This document shows positions 7,986 through 16,489 of a stretch of DNA of 34,374 nt, piece by piece. The notes under the pieces are model-generated. The model was given only the letters and a program-made list of their open reading frames with translations. It was not told where the DNA came from and searched no databases. Position 1 is the first letter of the stretch. Each line of letters opens with the position of its first letter. Where the stretch lies: positions 1 to 34,374 of the forward strand of contig JALOQB010000022.1 in the NCBI GenBank assembly GCA_025453595.1. Direction: 5' to 3'. Source of the stretch: Polyangiaceae bacterium. GTDB lineage: Bacteria; Myxococcota_A; Polyangia; Polyangiales; Polyangiaceae. The translations under genes and the position numbers were made by a program.

Positions 7986-8502
7986 GCCCGCCTTCCTCGC
8001 CTGCTTCCTGGCGCTATCCTGCGCTGGCCAGCTCGATGACCCCGATCGCTTCGCCGAGCTCGAGGAGGCCGGGGGGCAGCCCGCCGCGGGGCAAGCCGGC
8101 GCCGGCGGCGGGGGCGGAAGCTCCGGACAGGCCGGCAGCGCCGGGGCCGCGGGCTCCCAGGAGGAACCTCCCCTCGACCTGACCAAGGCCGACCTCGCCC
8201 GCGGCAAGATCCAGGCGGACCTCTGCACCAGCTGCCATGGCGCTGATCTGTCTGGAAGTTCCATAGGTGTATGGGCGCCCAACCTCACCCCGGACGAGGC
8301 CACGGGCCTTGGCTCCTGGACCCCGGAGCAGATCCGCGCTGCGCTGCGCCAGGGGGTCCGCCCCGACGGCTCCTCGCTCTGCTCCTCCATGCCTCGCTTT
8401 GGCGTCGAGAAGACCCCCTCCTCCGCGCTGCTGGATCTCATCGCCTACCTCCGCGCTCTGCCCCCCACCGCCAGCCCTCCCCAGGGCCAGGAGTGCCCAT
8501 GA
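7966..8502 (+). CDS. c-type cytochrome lipoprotein
   Basis: A 178-aa protein starting at ATG 7966, inside the end of the barrel gene. The signal peptide ends in the lipobox-like LALSC (Cys19), followed by a Gly/Ala/Gln/Ser linker (about 37-66) and one cytochrome c domain (about 72-166). The haem site is CTSCH (87-91) and the likely distal Met ligand is M142 in SSMPRFG. It probably carries electrons at the outer face of a membrane. The context (beta-barrel upstream, lectin lipoprotein downstream in an ATGA overlap) suggests a surface complex. No oxidase or dehydrogenase is adjacent, so the redox partner is unknown. Confidence 0.87.
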   Translation: MPRSPFEPAFLACFLALSCAGQLDDPDRFAELEEAGGQPAAGQAGAGGGGGSSGQAGSAGAAGSQEEPPLDLTKADLARGKIQADLCTSCHGADLSGSSIGVWAPNLTPDEATGLGSWTPEQIRAALRQGVRPDGSSLCSSMPRFGVEKTPSSALLDLIAYLRALPPTASPPQGQECP

Positions 8503-9179
8503 CCTCGACCCGCCTGCTCGCCGCCCTGACCCTCGGCCTCGGCTGCTTCGGGGCCTGCTTGCCGGAGAACAACGTCCTCGACATCCCCCGCAAACCTGCA
8601 CCATCCGGAAGTTCCGGACAGGCAGGGGCCGGCGGCTCCGGCGGCGCGACCGGCGGGGCGAGCGGCGCCAGCGGCGGGGGCGCCGGGGGATCGGCCGGGG
8701 CGGCGGGGTCAGGGCAGGCAGGCGCGGCCGGGGCCGCAGGGCAGGGGGGGGCCGGAGGTTCCGGGCAGGCGGGGTCCGGTGGGTCCGGAGGTTCCGGACA
8801 GGCAGGGGCCGGAGGTTCCGGACAGGCGGGGTCCGGTGGCGCAGGGGCGGGGGCTGGGGGGGCCGCCGGGCAGGCGGGGGCCGGTGGCAGCGGGGCGACG
8901 GTGCTCTGCGCCGAGGTGGCGGAGGGGGCCGAGCAAGAGCTGACGTGCCCGGCGGGGACGAAGGTGCGCGAGGTGCTCTTCGCGAGCTACGGGGTGCCGC
9001 AGGGGGGCTGCGGCTCGCTCCAGAAGGGGGAGTGCCACAGCCCGGGGAGCGAGGAGAAGATCAACGAGCTGTGCCTGTGGAAGAGCAGCTGCGTGGTGGC
9101 GGCGCAGAACGCTGTGTTCGACGACCCGTGCCCCGGGATGCCGAAGCGGCTCGCCGTCGAGCTCTCGTGCGAGCCCTGA
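8499..9179 (+). CDS. Lipoprotein with C-terminal SUEL-type (galactose/rhamnose-binding) lectin domain
   Basis: A 226-aa protein whose ATG overlaps the preceding stop (ATGA). A lipoprotein-type signal (Cys16 or Cys20) is followed by about 100 residues of Gly/Ala/Ser/Gln repeat linker (about 35-134). Residues 135-226 match the sea-urchin-egg-lectin (Gal_Lectin) plan: an FASYG segment like the family's ANYGR, DDPCPGMPKRL like the family's DPCxGxxKYL, a final LSC, and eight cysteines able to make four disulfides. The usual conserved Arg of ANYGR is replaced (ASYGV), so sugar specificity may differ. This domain normally binds L-rhamnose or D-galactose. In a predator or surface-motile bacterium it could bind prey lipopolysaccharide or self polysaccharide; that role is inferred. 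Confidence 0.8.
   Translation: MTSTRLLAALTLGLGCFGACLPENNVLDIPRKPAPSGSSGQAGAGGSGGATGGASGASGGGAGGSAGAAGSGQAGAAGAAGQGGAGGSGQAGSGGSGGSGQAGAGGSGQAGSGGAGAGAGGAAGQAGAGGSGATVLCAEVAEGAEQELTCPAGTKVREVLFASYGVPQGGCGSLQKGECHSPGSEEKINELCLWKSSCVVAAQNAVFDDPCPGMPKRLAVELSCEP
8604..8618. repeat. Palindromic word TCCGGAAGTTCCGGA in a linker
   Basis: A 15-bp inverted repeat (7-bp arms, 1-nt centre) within the Gly/Ser/Gln linker of the lectin lipoprotein. It is followed by CAGGCAGGGGC, and related copies follow near 8783-8830 with a mismatched centre. The same word recurs in another lipoprotein gene at 12984 and 13083. Confidence 0.8.
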
Positions 9180-10709
9180 TCAGGCCTTGAGCCAGGGCAG
9201 CACCTCGTTCATCGAGGTGGTGACGGCGGGGTCGTAGTTCTCGTACCCATCCCCGATCAGGAGCTTCCCGTAGCCGCCGTTGTCCGAGTACGCCTCCCAC
9301 TCGGAGCGCGGGACGCGCATGGCGTCGAGGACGTTGCCGAGCCACTGGTTGTAGAGGAGGCCGCATTTCTGGAGCCTATCCTCGGGGACGGAGGTGTTGG
9401 GCCACTTCCCGTAGGGTTTGTCCTGGTTGTGGTAGTCGATGTACTGCCCGGTCTTCATCCAGCCCGCGGCGCTGCCGGCGGTGACGATGGGGATGGAGTT
9501 GCAGTCGTGGGTGATGTTGCCGCTCTCCTGGGTCCAGTGGAGCAGCGTGTTATCGAGGACCTTGGTGCCGTCGCCCTCGTCGATGGCGTCGAGCTTGGCG
9601 GCGAGGTCGAGGAAGACGGATTCAAAGGTGCGCCGGTGGGCCTCGCGGATGATGCCCTGGGCCGGGTTATCCTCGATGTTGGCCTGGTGGGCGACGCTCT
9701 GGTGCCAGTCGCCCTGGTAGTCAGAGAAGGTCTGCTCGATGTGCATGGTGACGACGCGGCAGGTGTTGCAGGAGAACGCCGCGGCGATCACGTCGTTGAG
9801 GAGCGACCAGAACTCGCCGTGCAGGTCGGGCCGTATCCAGAAGTCTTGATTCCCGTTCATCACCGACATCGAGTTCTTGGTCGGCGGCGCCACCGTATCG
9901 CAGGAGACCTTGGTGTTTAGCTTTCGATCGAGCTCGTTGAGGCGCTCGATGTGCTCGTCGAGGCGGACCCGATCGGCCGACGAGAGGCGCCGGTTGCCGC
10001 CCCGGAGGCGCTTGTAGCTGTCGAGGATGCGGTTGACGAGCGGGGTCCGGGTCTGGTTCCCGTTCTGGGGGGGGACAAAGATCCGGTTGAAGAGCTCCTG
10101 CGAGCTGAACTCGGGCTTCAGCTCCTGGATCTCCCCGTTCTTGTCCTTCGGGTTGCTCCAGTAATACGAGATGCGATCGCCGATGACGAGGGACCGCTCC
10201 TTGATCGTGGCGATGTCAGGGTAAAACGAGGGCGACCAGGCCATCACCTGATCGATCGTGGGCCGGGGGAACGCCTGCATCTTCTGGCCATCGCCCCCGT
10301 TGCCGTCGTTGCGCGCGTAGTTCCCCAGGTGGCAGCCGGTGTGGTGGCCCGCGTAGTACGAGAGATCGAGGCCGCGGATCACGTTCATCTTCGCCGCCAG
10401 CGCCGCCGTGAGCTTCGCCGGGTCCCCCCGGAGCACCTTGCTGATCTCGCCCTGGTTCACCGCGAGGTTCCCCTTGCGGATCGTGTGGCCCCGGTAGTTC
10501 ATCTGCTCGGTCACCGGCGTGGTCACCGGGAACATCGCCGTCGTCCATACCCCACCGTGGTTGGTGGTCATCGCGACGAACCGCGGAAGCTTCGCGCCGG
10601 CCTCGCCGGCCCGCGCCTCCCGCGAGAGCGAGGGCAGGAAGGGGATGGCCAGGATGGCCCCGGCGGTGCCCCGGAGAAACATGCGGCGGTCTAGTTCGAT
10701 GATCGACAT
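9180..10709 (-). CDS. DUF1552 family protein with Tat signal
   Basis: A 509-aa protein beginning LDRRMFLRGTAGAILAIPF, a twin-arginine signal (R8-R9) that predicts folded export. The body (HHTGCHLGNYARN, IEQTFSDYQGDWHQ, LLHWTQESGNITHDC) is typical of DUF1552, a family found in planctomycetes and myxobacteria and resembling alkaline-phosphatase/sulfatase-like folds; its activity is not established. It starts 3 bp after the stop of the DUF1592-type gene, so the two are one operon, as in other genomes. Its stop abuts the convergent lectin-gene stop directly, the two codons forming TGATCA at 9177-9182. Residue counts are normal and no defect is seen. Confidence 0.9.
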   Translation of the reverse strand: MSIIELDRRMFLRGTAGAILAIPFLPSLSREARAGEAGAKLPRFVAMTTNHGGVWTTAMFPVTTPVTEQMNYRGHTIRKGNLAVNQGEISKVLRGDPAKLTAALAAKMNVIRGLDLSYYAGHHTGCHLGNYARNDGNGGDGQKMQAFPRPTIDQVMAWSPSFYPDIATIKERSLVIGDRISYYWSNPKDKNGEIQELKPEFSSQELFNRIFVPPQNGNQTRTPLVNRILDSYKRLRGGNRRLSSADRVRLDEHIERLNELDRKLNTKVSCDTVAPPTKNSMSVMNGNQDFWIRPDLHGEFWSLLNDVIAAAFSCNTCRVVTMHIEQTFSDYQGDWHQSVAHQANIEDNPAQGIIREAHRRTFESVFLDLAAKLDAIDEGDGTKVLDNTLLHWTQESGNITHDCNSIPIVTAGSAAGWMKTGQYIDYHNQDKPYGKWPNTSVPEDRLQKCGLLYNQWLGNVLDAMRVPRSEWEAYSDNGGYGKLLIGDGYENYDPAVTTSMNEVLPWLKA

Positions 10710-10712
10710 GGC

Positions 10713-12650
10713 TCAGTTTCCCTCCACGGCGGCGAAGGAACGCTCCCGGAACGAGCGGGTCATCGCGACCCGCGCCAGCACCTCACGCAGCGGCGCCTTC
10801 CCCGAGATCTGCGACCGTAGCTCCTCCAGGATGCAACCATCCGCCTTCGTGTCCTCCAGGCGGCTGAAGGTGAAACGGAAGTAATTTCTCACAAAACATG
10901 CCTGCGGCTTGCCGCTCTCGACCACGAGCCGGGTCAGGTCTTCGGCCCCCGACGAGGGCGTCATGTCCCCGATATGGACCTGCGGGATCGAGCTCGTGTC
11001 CACCGCCTTCGATTTCAGCAAAACCCCCTGCTCGTCGAAGAGTTTTTGCTCGAACCTCAGCCGCCCCAGCGCGTCGAAATTCTCCGTCGCAAAGCCCAGC
11101 GGGTTGATGTTCGTCTGGTGGCAGAGCGCGCAGGCGGTCCCGTCCTGCTCCGTCAGCGCCTCCACCACCTCGCGGGTCGTGAACTCTGGCGACAGCTTGG
11201 GGGGCATCGCCGCCGCGTTGTTCGGCGGCGGCGGCACCGCGTCGCACAGCAGCCCCTTCCGCAGGAAGACCCCCTTCATGATCGGCCTCGTGTTCGCGCT
11301 CCCGGTGGCCAGCAGCGCCGCCCGCGTCAGCAGGCCCACCCGCTCCTTCTCCGGCAGCTCTGGCGGCTCCCCGGCGCCATCCCACGGCTGCACCTTGTAG
11401 ATGCTCGCCAGCGCCGGGCCCCGGGCGAACGACCGGCGGCTGGTCAGCAGATCCTCCAGCGTCCCGTCGCTCTGCACCGCGTAGTACGCCCCCAGATCCG
11501 CGATCTCGTTCACCATCTCGTCCCGCAGCCCGGAGACCCCCTCTTGCCCGCTCGCGAAGGCGTCAAACACCGGCGTCCCCACCAGGCTGTCCAGCTCTTT
11601 CAGGTCGTCCAGCCACAGCCACTCGCTCACGAACTGATCCAGCGACTGCCGCGCCCGCGCGTCCCCCGCCAGGCGCTTCACCTGCGCCTCGTACACCGCG
11701 TCGCTCGCCAGCGATCCGTCCCGCGCCGCCTCCCTCAGCTCGTCGTCCGGGGGCGCCTGCCAGAAGTGAAAGCTCAGCCTCGACGCCAGCTCCCACGGGG
11801 ACAGCCGGAACACTTCCCCCTCCACCTGCCCCTCGCCGTGCTCCACGTGGTAGAGAAACTCCGGAGATGTCATGAATGACCCTAGCGCGTCGGCGATGGC
11901 CTGCTCGTTGACCCCCTTGGCGTCGTAGACCTCGCGGTAAAACGCCAGGTCTTCCTCGCTGAGAGGGCGGCGGAGGGCCCGCTCGCCGACGCGCCGCAGG
12001 AAGGCATCGATGCAGGCGTCGTCGTTGCTGGTATCGGCGTCGACGGCGCACTCGCCGACCACGGTCTTGCGCCAGGCGCTCGAGGCCAGCTCGGCCCCCA
12101 GCTCGACCGCGACGCGGTAGGTGCCGTCGATGTGCTCCTGCTGGACGCTCTGGTCGAGGCGTCGGTACCCGCCGTGGGTCTCGTTGGGCAGGCCCTTGCG
12201 GGCGTCCGGGGGCACCTTGGCCAGGGATCCATCGATCTTGGCCATCAACGCCCCCGACTGCCCTGGAGCGGTCGCCTCGATGAGGTCACGCAGGGCGTTG
12301 CGGTACTGGGCGTTCGAGAGCCGACGGAGCGGCAGCTCGGGGCCTCGCAGGGAGGGATCACAGGTGAAGGAGGGCGGGACGTTGCCCGGGTCGCCCCCGC
12401 TGGCGCCGCTGGTCCCGCTGGAGCCCCCGTTCGCGCCGCCAGCGCCGCCGTTGCCTCCGCCGCTGGCCCCTGGTTTCCCGCTGCCCCCTCCGAGCTCGTT
12501 GATCTTGCCGACGCCGCAACCCCCCAGGGTGGCCCCGGCGAGGCAGGTCGCCAGCAGCAGCGCGGAGAGCGGGGAGGGAAGGGGCGCAGGCCAGGATCCG
12601 CGCGATGCTCCAGGGAGGACGCGAGGAGAAGGGCGACGCAGGGGGCTCAT
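10713..12650 (-). CDS. DUF1592/DUF1588/DUF1587 multidomain lipoprotein with CxxCH haem motif
   Basis: About 645 aa. The signal has lipobox LGGC (Cys46 if counted from an upstream GTG at 12653; the ATG at 12650 is used here), then a Gly/Ser/Ala/Asn linker. The domains follow the planctomycete-cytochrome-associated order: DUF1587-like near 108-170 (RRLSNAQYRNALRDLI), DUF1592-like near 228-350 (RRPLSEEDLAFYREVYD, SPEFLYHVEHGE), DUF1588-like near 438-540 and DUF1585-like near 575-640. The DUF1588 region holds CALCH (508-512) followed by NPLGFATENFDALG, a c-type haem attachment site. Together with the Tat-exported DUF1552 partner it probably forms an envelope redox or hydrolytic complex; the substrate is unknown. 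Confidence 0.9.
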   Translation of the reverse strand: MSPLRRPSPRVLPGASRGSWPAPLPSPLSALLLATCLAGATLGGCGVGKINELGGGSGKPGASGGGNGGAGGANGGSSGTSGASGGDPGNVPPSFTCDPSLRGPELPLRRLSNAQYRNALRDLIEATAPGQSGALMAKIDGSLAKVPPDARKGLPNETHGGYRRLDQSVQQEHIDGTYRVAVELGAELASSAWRKTVVGECAVDADTSNDDACIDAFLRRVGERALRRPLSEEDLAFYREVYDAKGVNEQAIADALGSFMTSPEFLYHVEHGEGQVEGEVFRLSPWELASRLSFHFWQAPPDDELREAARDGSLASDAVYEAQVKRLAGDARARQSLDQFVSEWLWLDDLKELDSLVGTPVFDAFASGQEGVSGLRDEMVNEIADLGAYYAVQSDGTLEDLLTSRRSFARGPALASIYKVQPWDGAGEPPELPEKERVGLLTRAALLATGSANTRPIMKGVFLRKGLLCDAVPPPPNNAAAMPPKLSPEFTTREVVEALTEQDGTACALCHQTNINPLGFATENFDALGRLRFEQKLFDEQGVLLKSKAVDTSSIPQVHIGDMTPSSGAEDLTRLVVESGKPQACFVRNYFRFTFSRLEDTKADGCILEELRSQISGKAPLREVLARVAMTRSFRERSFAAVEGN

Positions 12651-12983
12651 CACCGTACAGCGTCTTCCTTTTATGTCCCGGGCTCAAGGGTCTCCTTGCG
12701 GGTTCGGGCTACCAACCTGCTTGCGCTGCCCCGGCGCCGTGGCGTTACCCTGCGAATCATGTTGCGGACCCCTCTCTTGCCCCTCGCCCTCGTCGCCCTG
12801 TCCCTGGGGCCTGGTTGCTACCTGCTTGGCACCAGCGAGGACCCCCAGGGAGGAGCCGAGGCAGGGGCCGGTGGCGCCGGTCCCTCGCAGGCCGGCTCCT
12901 CGCAGGCCGGCTCCTCGCAGGCCGGGGCTGGCGGGGGCGCGGGGGTCGGTGGGGGCGGCGCCGGGGGGGCAGGCGCAGCGGGG

Positions 12984-13097
12984 TCCGGAACTTCCGGACA
13001 GAGCGGCGCGGGCGGAGGGGGAGGCGCGGGGGCGTCGGGGGCGTCGGGGGCCGGTGGCGCCGGGGGCTCGGGCGCAGCAGGGTCCGGAACTTCCGGA
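12984..13097. repeat. Two copies of TCCGGAACTTCCGGA
   Basis: Copies at 12984-12998 and 13083-13097, each extendable to GTCCGGAA-C-TTCCGGAC (8-bp arms). They encode SGTSGQ in the linker of the propeller lipoprotein and use GGA and ACT codons that are uncommon in this GC3-rich window. Confidence 0.8.
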
Positions 13098-14109
13098 CAG
13101 GCAGGGGCAGGGGGTGGGGGCCCCGGGCTGACGGAGGTGTTCGTGGCGCAGGGGTACGTGGGGAGGACGGTGGTCTCCTGCGATCAGGGGCAGAGCTGGG
13201 TGGCGGATCGTTCCGACGACGACGCGCTGCGCTGCTTCTCGGGTGTGGACTGCGATCATCACCCGGGCTCACCCCGGGGGATCACCTTCGGCGCGGGGCA
13301 CTTTGTGGCGACCTTTGGCTGGGGCGCCCCGGGGGCTGACAAGCGAAGCGAGGGCGGTGTCGACTGGGAGGTGACGCTGCCGGACAAGGAGTTTGCAGGG
13401 GTTGTTTTTGGCAAGGAGACCTTCCTGCTGGGGGCCCGTCCGCCGCAGCGCTCCAGCGACGGCGGGGTCACCTGGGGGGTCGCGGGGGAGCCCGACTCGG
13501 CGCAATGGAACATCCGGCGCACGGGCTTCGCGGATCACGACGGGGGGCGCTTTGTGCTGGCCTTCCAGTCCGGAGCGAGTGACCTCAACATCAGCAAGGA
13601 TCAGGGCAACACCTGGGTCCGCCCGTCGAGCCTGCCCGAGGGCTGCGCCCGGGACATGCAGTGGAGCGGCGGCATCGAGTACGGCAAGGGCGTGATGCTG
13701 GTGCTGGGCGGAGACGGCACCGCCTGCCGCTCCCTCGACGGCGGGGACACCTGGACCGCCGCTTCCCTCGGGGGCACCGTGTCCGGCCGCCTGCTCTGGG
13801 ACGGCAGCGCCTTCGTGACCTGGGGCTCGACGGATAGCGGTCCGTCACGGTTCCAGAGCGCGGACGGCGCGGCCTGGACGGCGACCCCGCTCCAGGTGCA
13901 GCGCCCCCAGCCGGATGGATCGATGAAGACCTCGGCAGGCCCCGTCATCGGCGCGGTCGCCCGGGGGGCCTCGGGGGCCCTGGTCGCGGTCAACGGCGAG
14001 TGGGATCGCTGGTACGAGAAGCAGGAATTTTACCGGAGCACCGACGGGGTCACCTGGCAGGCGCTCCCGGCGGGCGCGTACAAGGGGGGGCACCCGATCG
14101 GGTTCATCG

Positions 14110-15123
<1,014 letters not shown>

Positions 15124-15320
15124 GGTTGCCCCTTTAGCAGCAGCGCGGGCCGGATGTCGCCTCCGGTCGCACGCGCCACACCGTGGGGGTGAAAAACGCC
15201 TTGGACCACCATGTCTTCCGCGAAAGTCGCCTTTGAAACCAGGGGACGCGCGGCTGTGGGGCTACGCAGGCGTCGTCCTGCGGAGCGGATGGGACCGTCG
15301 ACCGCGACCAGGGCTGGGGA

Positions 15321-16265
15321 TCAGCGGAAGACGTCGTCGGCGCTGGTGGCGGTGATGGCGAGGTCGAGCCAGCGCTCCAGGGTGTCGAGGTCGTTACAGG
15401 CCGCGAGCTGCGCCGCCTGCGCCTCGGAGATGGCGAGGTTCCGCCGTCGCAGCACGCGCTCCACGGCCTTCCGCGCTTCTTCGACCTTGCCCTCGCGAAG
15501 CCCGTCGACCTTGCCCTCGCGCCGCCCTCGTTCCAGGCCCAGGCGGTGCGCCATCGTCAGCGCACCTCGCGCGTCCTGCAGCGCGATCCGGTCCCGCTCG
15601 TACGCCTCCCACTCCGCCAGCGTGAACCCTGCTGTCCTCGCTTCTTCCAGCGCCTGCCCCATCACCGACCCCTTCAACACCCGCGGCACCCCCTCCAGCT
15701 CGCTCGCTTCCCGGAAGAAGTACGCCCACCGCTCCACCTCCGTCGTCGGGTCCTGCGCGGGGTCATACTTGGGAAGCTCCAGGAACACGTACTGGATGTG
15801 CCCCATGCCTTCTGACCCCGAGTGCGTCTCGTGCATCCTCCATCGGCTCAGCAGGGGCACTGTGCTGCCGCTGGCGCGGGGCCACAGCTCGAAGTCACAG
15901 ATGCTGATGGCGACGACGTCGTTGAGCTGCGGGTACTCCTCGCCGCCGCGAAGTTGTCCTGTGTACGACTTGCAGGCGTTGTAGACCACGCGCTTGTCGA
16001 ACCCTTCGACGGGCAAGACCTGCATCTCGATGACGTAGGTGGTGCCCTGGGCGTCGGTGCACTTCACATCGACGATGCTGAGCTTGGCCTCCTGGACCGA
16101 GGGCTTCAGCTCCGGGGGCAGGAGCTGGACGGAGACGATGTGGTGGGCGGCGTCGGTTTCGAGGAGGTCGTTGAGGAGGGCGAGAAGGAGGTGGATGCGA
16201 GGCTCAGACCCGAAGAGGCGCTTGAAGACAAGGCCGGTCATGGGGTCGGCAAAGACAGGGCGCAT
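15321..16265 (-). CDS. Rpn family / PDDEXK-type nuclease (recombination-promoting nuclease-like)
   Basis: A 314-aa protein. The N-terminus FADPMTGLVFKRLFGSEPR and LLLALLNDLLE is the hallmark of the Rpn/PD-(D/E)XK nuclease family. The catalytic core is visible as D66 in LSIVDVKC and E80-x-Q82 in YVIEMQV. The C-terminus is charged and helical, with a repeated REGKV/LREGKV stretch (about 244-260) common in this family. Such proteins were first called transposases, but they cut DNA and promote RecA-independent recombination, and some act in phage defence. It lies on the same strand as the RT operon, 224 bp downstream of the RT stop. It could be an accessory nuclease of that system or an independent neighbour. 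The 197-bp gap to the FKBP gene (15124-15320) shows nothing I can name. Confidence 0.88.
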   Translation of the reverse strand: MRPVFADPMTGLVFKRLFGSEPRIHLLLALLNDLLETDAAHHIVSVQLLPPELKPSVQEAKLSIVDVKCTDAQGTTYVIEMQVLPVEGFDKRVVYNACKSYTGQLRGGEEYPQLNDVVAISICDFELWPRASGSTVPLLSRWRMHETHSGSEGMGHIQYVFLELPKYDPAQDPTTEVERWAYFFREASELEGVPRVLKGSVMGQALEEARTAGFTLAEWEAYERDRIALQDARGALTMAHRLGLERGRREGKVDGLREGKVEEARKAVERVLRRRNLAISEAQAAQLAACNDLDTLERWLDLAITATSADDVFR

Positions 16266-16489
16266 CGGAGGGCAAGGTAGCGCCGCGGGATGCGAAGGTC
16301 ACGCCCAGGTTCATCGAAACCCACCTGGTTTTTCGAGGATGCACCCCATTGGGAGGATGCGCTGCATCCCGACAGTGGCATCGCTGCCCACCACGCACGA
16401 TGAGTGCCGTCGTGGTGTTGCAGACCTCCCTCAACCCTCCCGTCGCCACTCCCCCCTCTGCCCTTCAGGGAGAGGGGGTGTGAGGTCTC
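16266..16489 (-). ncRNA. Highly structured intergenic segment 3' of the RT; candidate msr-msd or other structured RNA
   Basis: Between the RT stop and the Rpn start, several inverted repeats are packed together. GAGGTCT (16482-16488) pairs with AGACCTC (16422-16428) and encloses a strong hairpin, CCCCCTCT-g-CCC-TTCA-GGG-AGAGGGGG (16452-16478). CACCACG-c-ACG / CGT-CGTGGTG occupies 16389-16417. GGATGC-GCT-GCATCC is at 16355-16369, with another GGATGC at 16337. CCAGGT / ACCTGG is at 16305-16328. Retron RTs need a structured msr-msd nearby, and there is no space upstream of this RT. The first hairpin also resembles generic REP-like palindromes, and the last is followed by TTTTT on the + strand, so a terminator or repeat explanation is open. 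No branching-G site can be assigned with confidence. Confidence 0.35.
16305..16333 (+). terminator. Hairpin plus T-run, + strand
   Basis: CCAGGT - 12 nt - ACCTGG followed by TTTTT has the form of a Rho-independent terminator read on the + strand. No + strand gene precedes it, so it would end an antisense or unannotated RNA, or be fortuitous. Confidence 0.3.

Noticed and set aside
8604-8900. CRISPR-like array in the repeated GC-rich stretch
   Set aside because: The repeats are in frame, encode a Gly/Ser/Gln linker and lack unique spacers of constant length; the same holds for 12870-13110 and 31800-32080.
12132-12758. Upstream extension of the Asp-box lipoprotein frame to 12132
   Set aside because: It runs antisense through the DUF1592-type gene; a clear lipoprotein signal peptide begins at ATG 12759.
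15321-16265. Insertion-sequence transposase
   Set aside because: Rpn proteins are often labelled transposases, but no terminal inverted repeats or target-site duplication flank the gene, and the PDDEXK/ExQ core fits a nuclease.
16204-16449. Small 81-codon minus-strand ORF in the gap after the RT, as a possible toxin or effector
   Set aside because: Overlaps the Rpn start, has no ribosome-binding site or recognisable motif, and the region is better explained by RNA-type inverted repeats.
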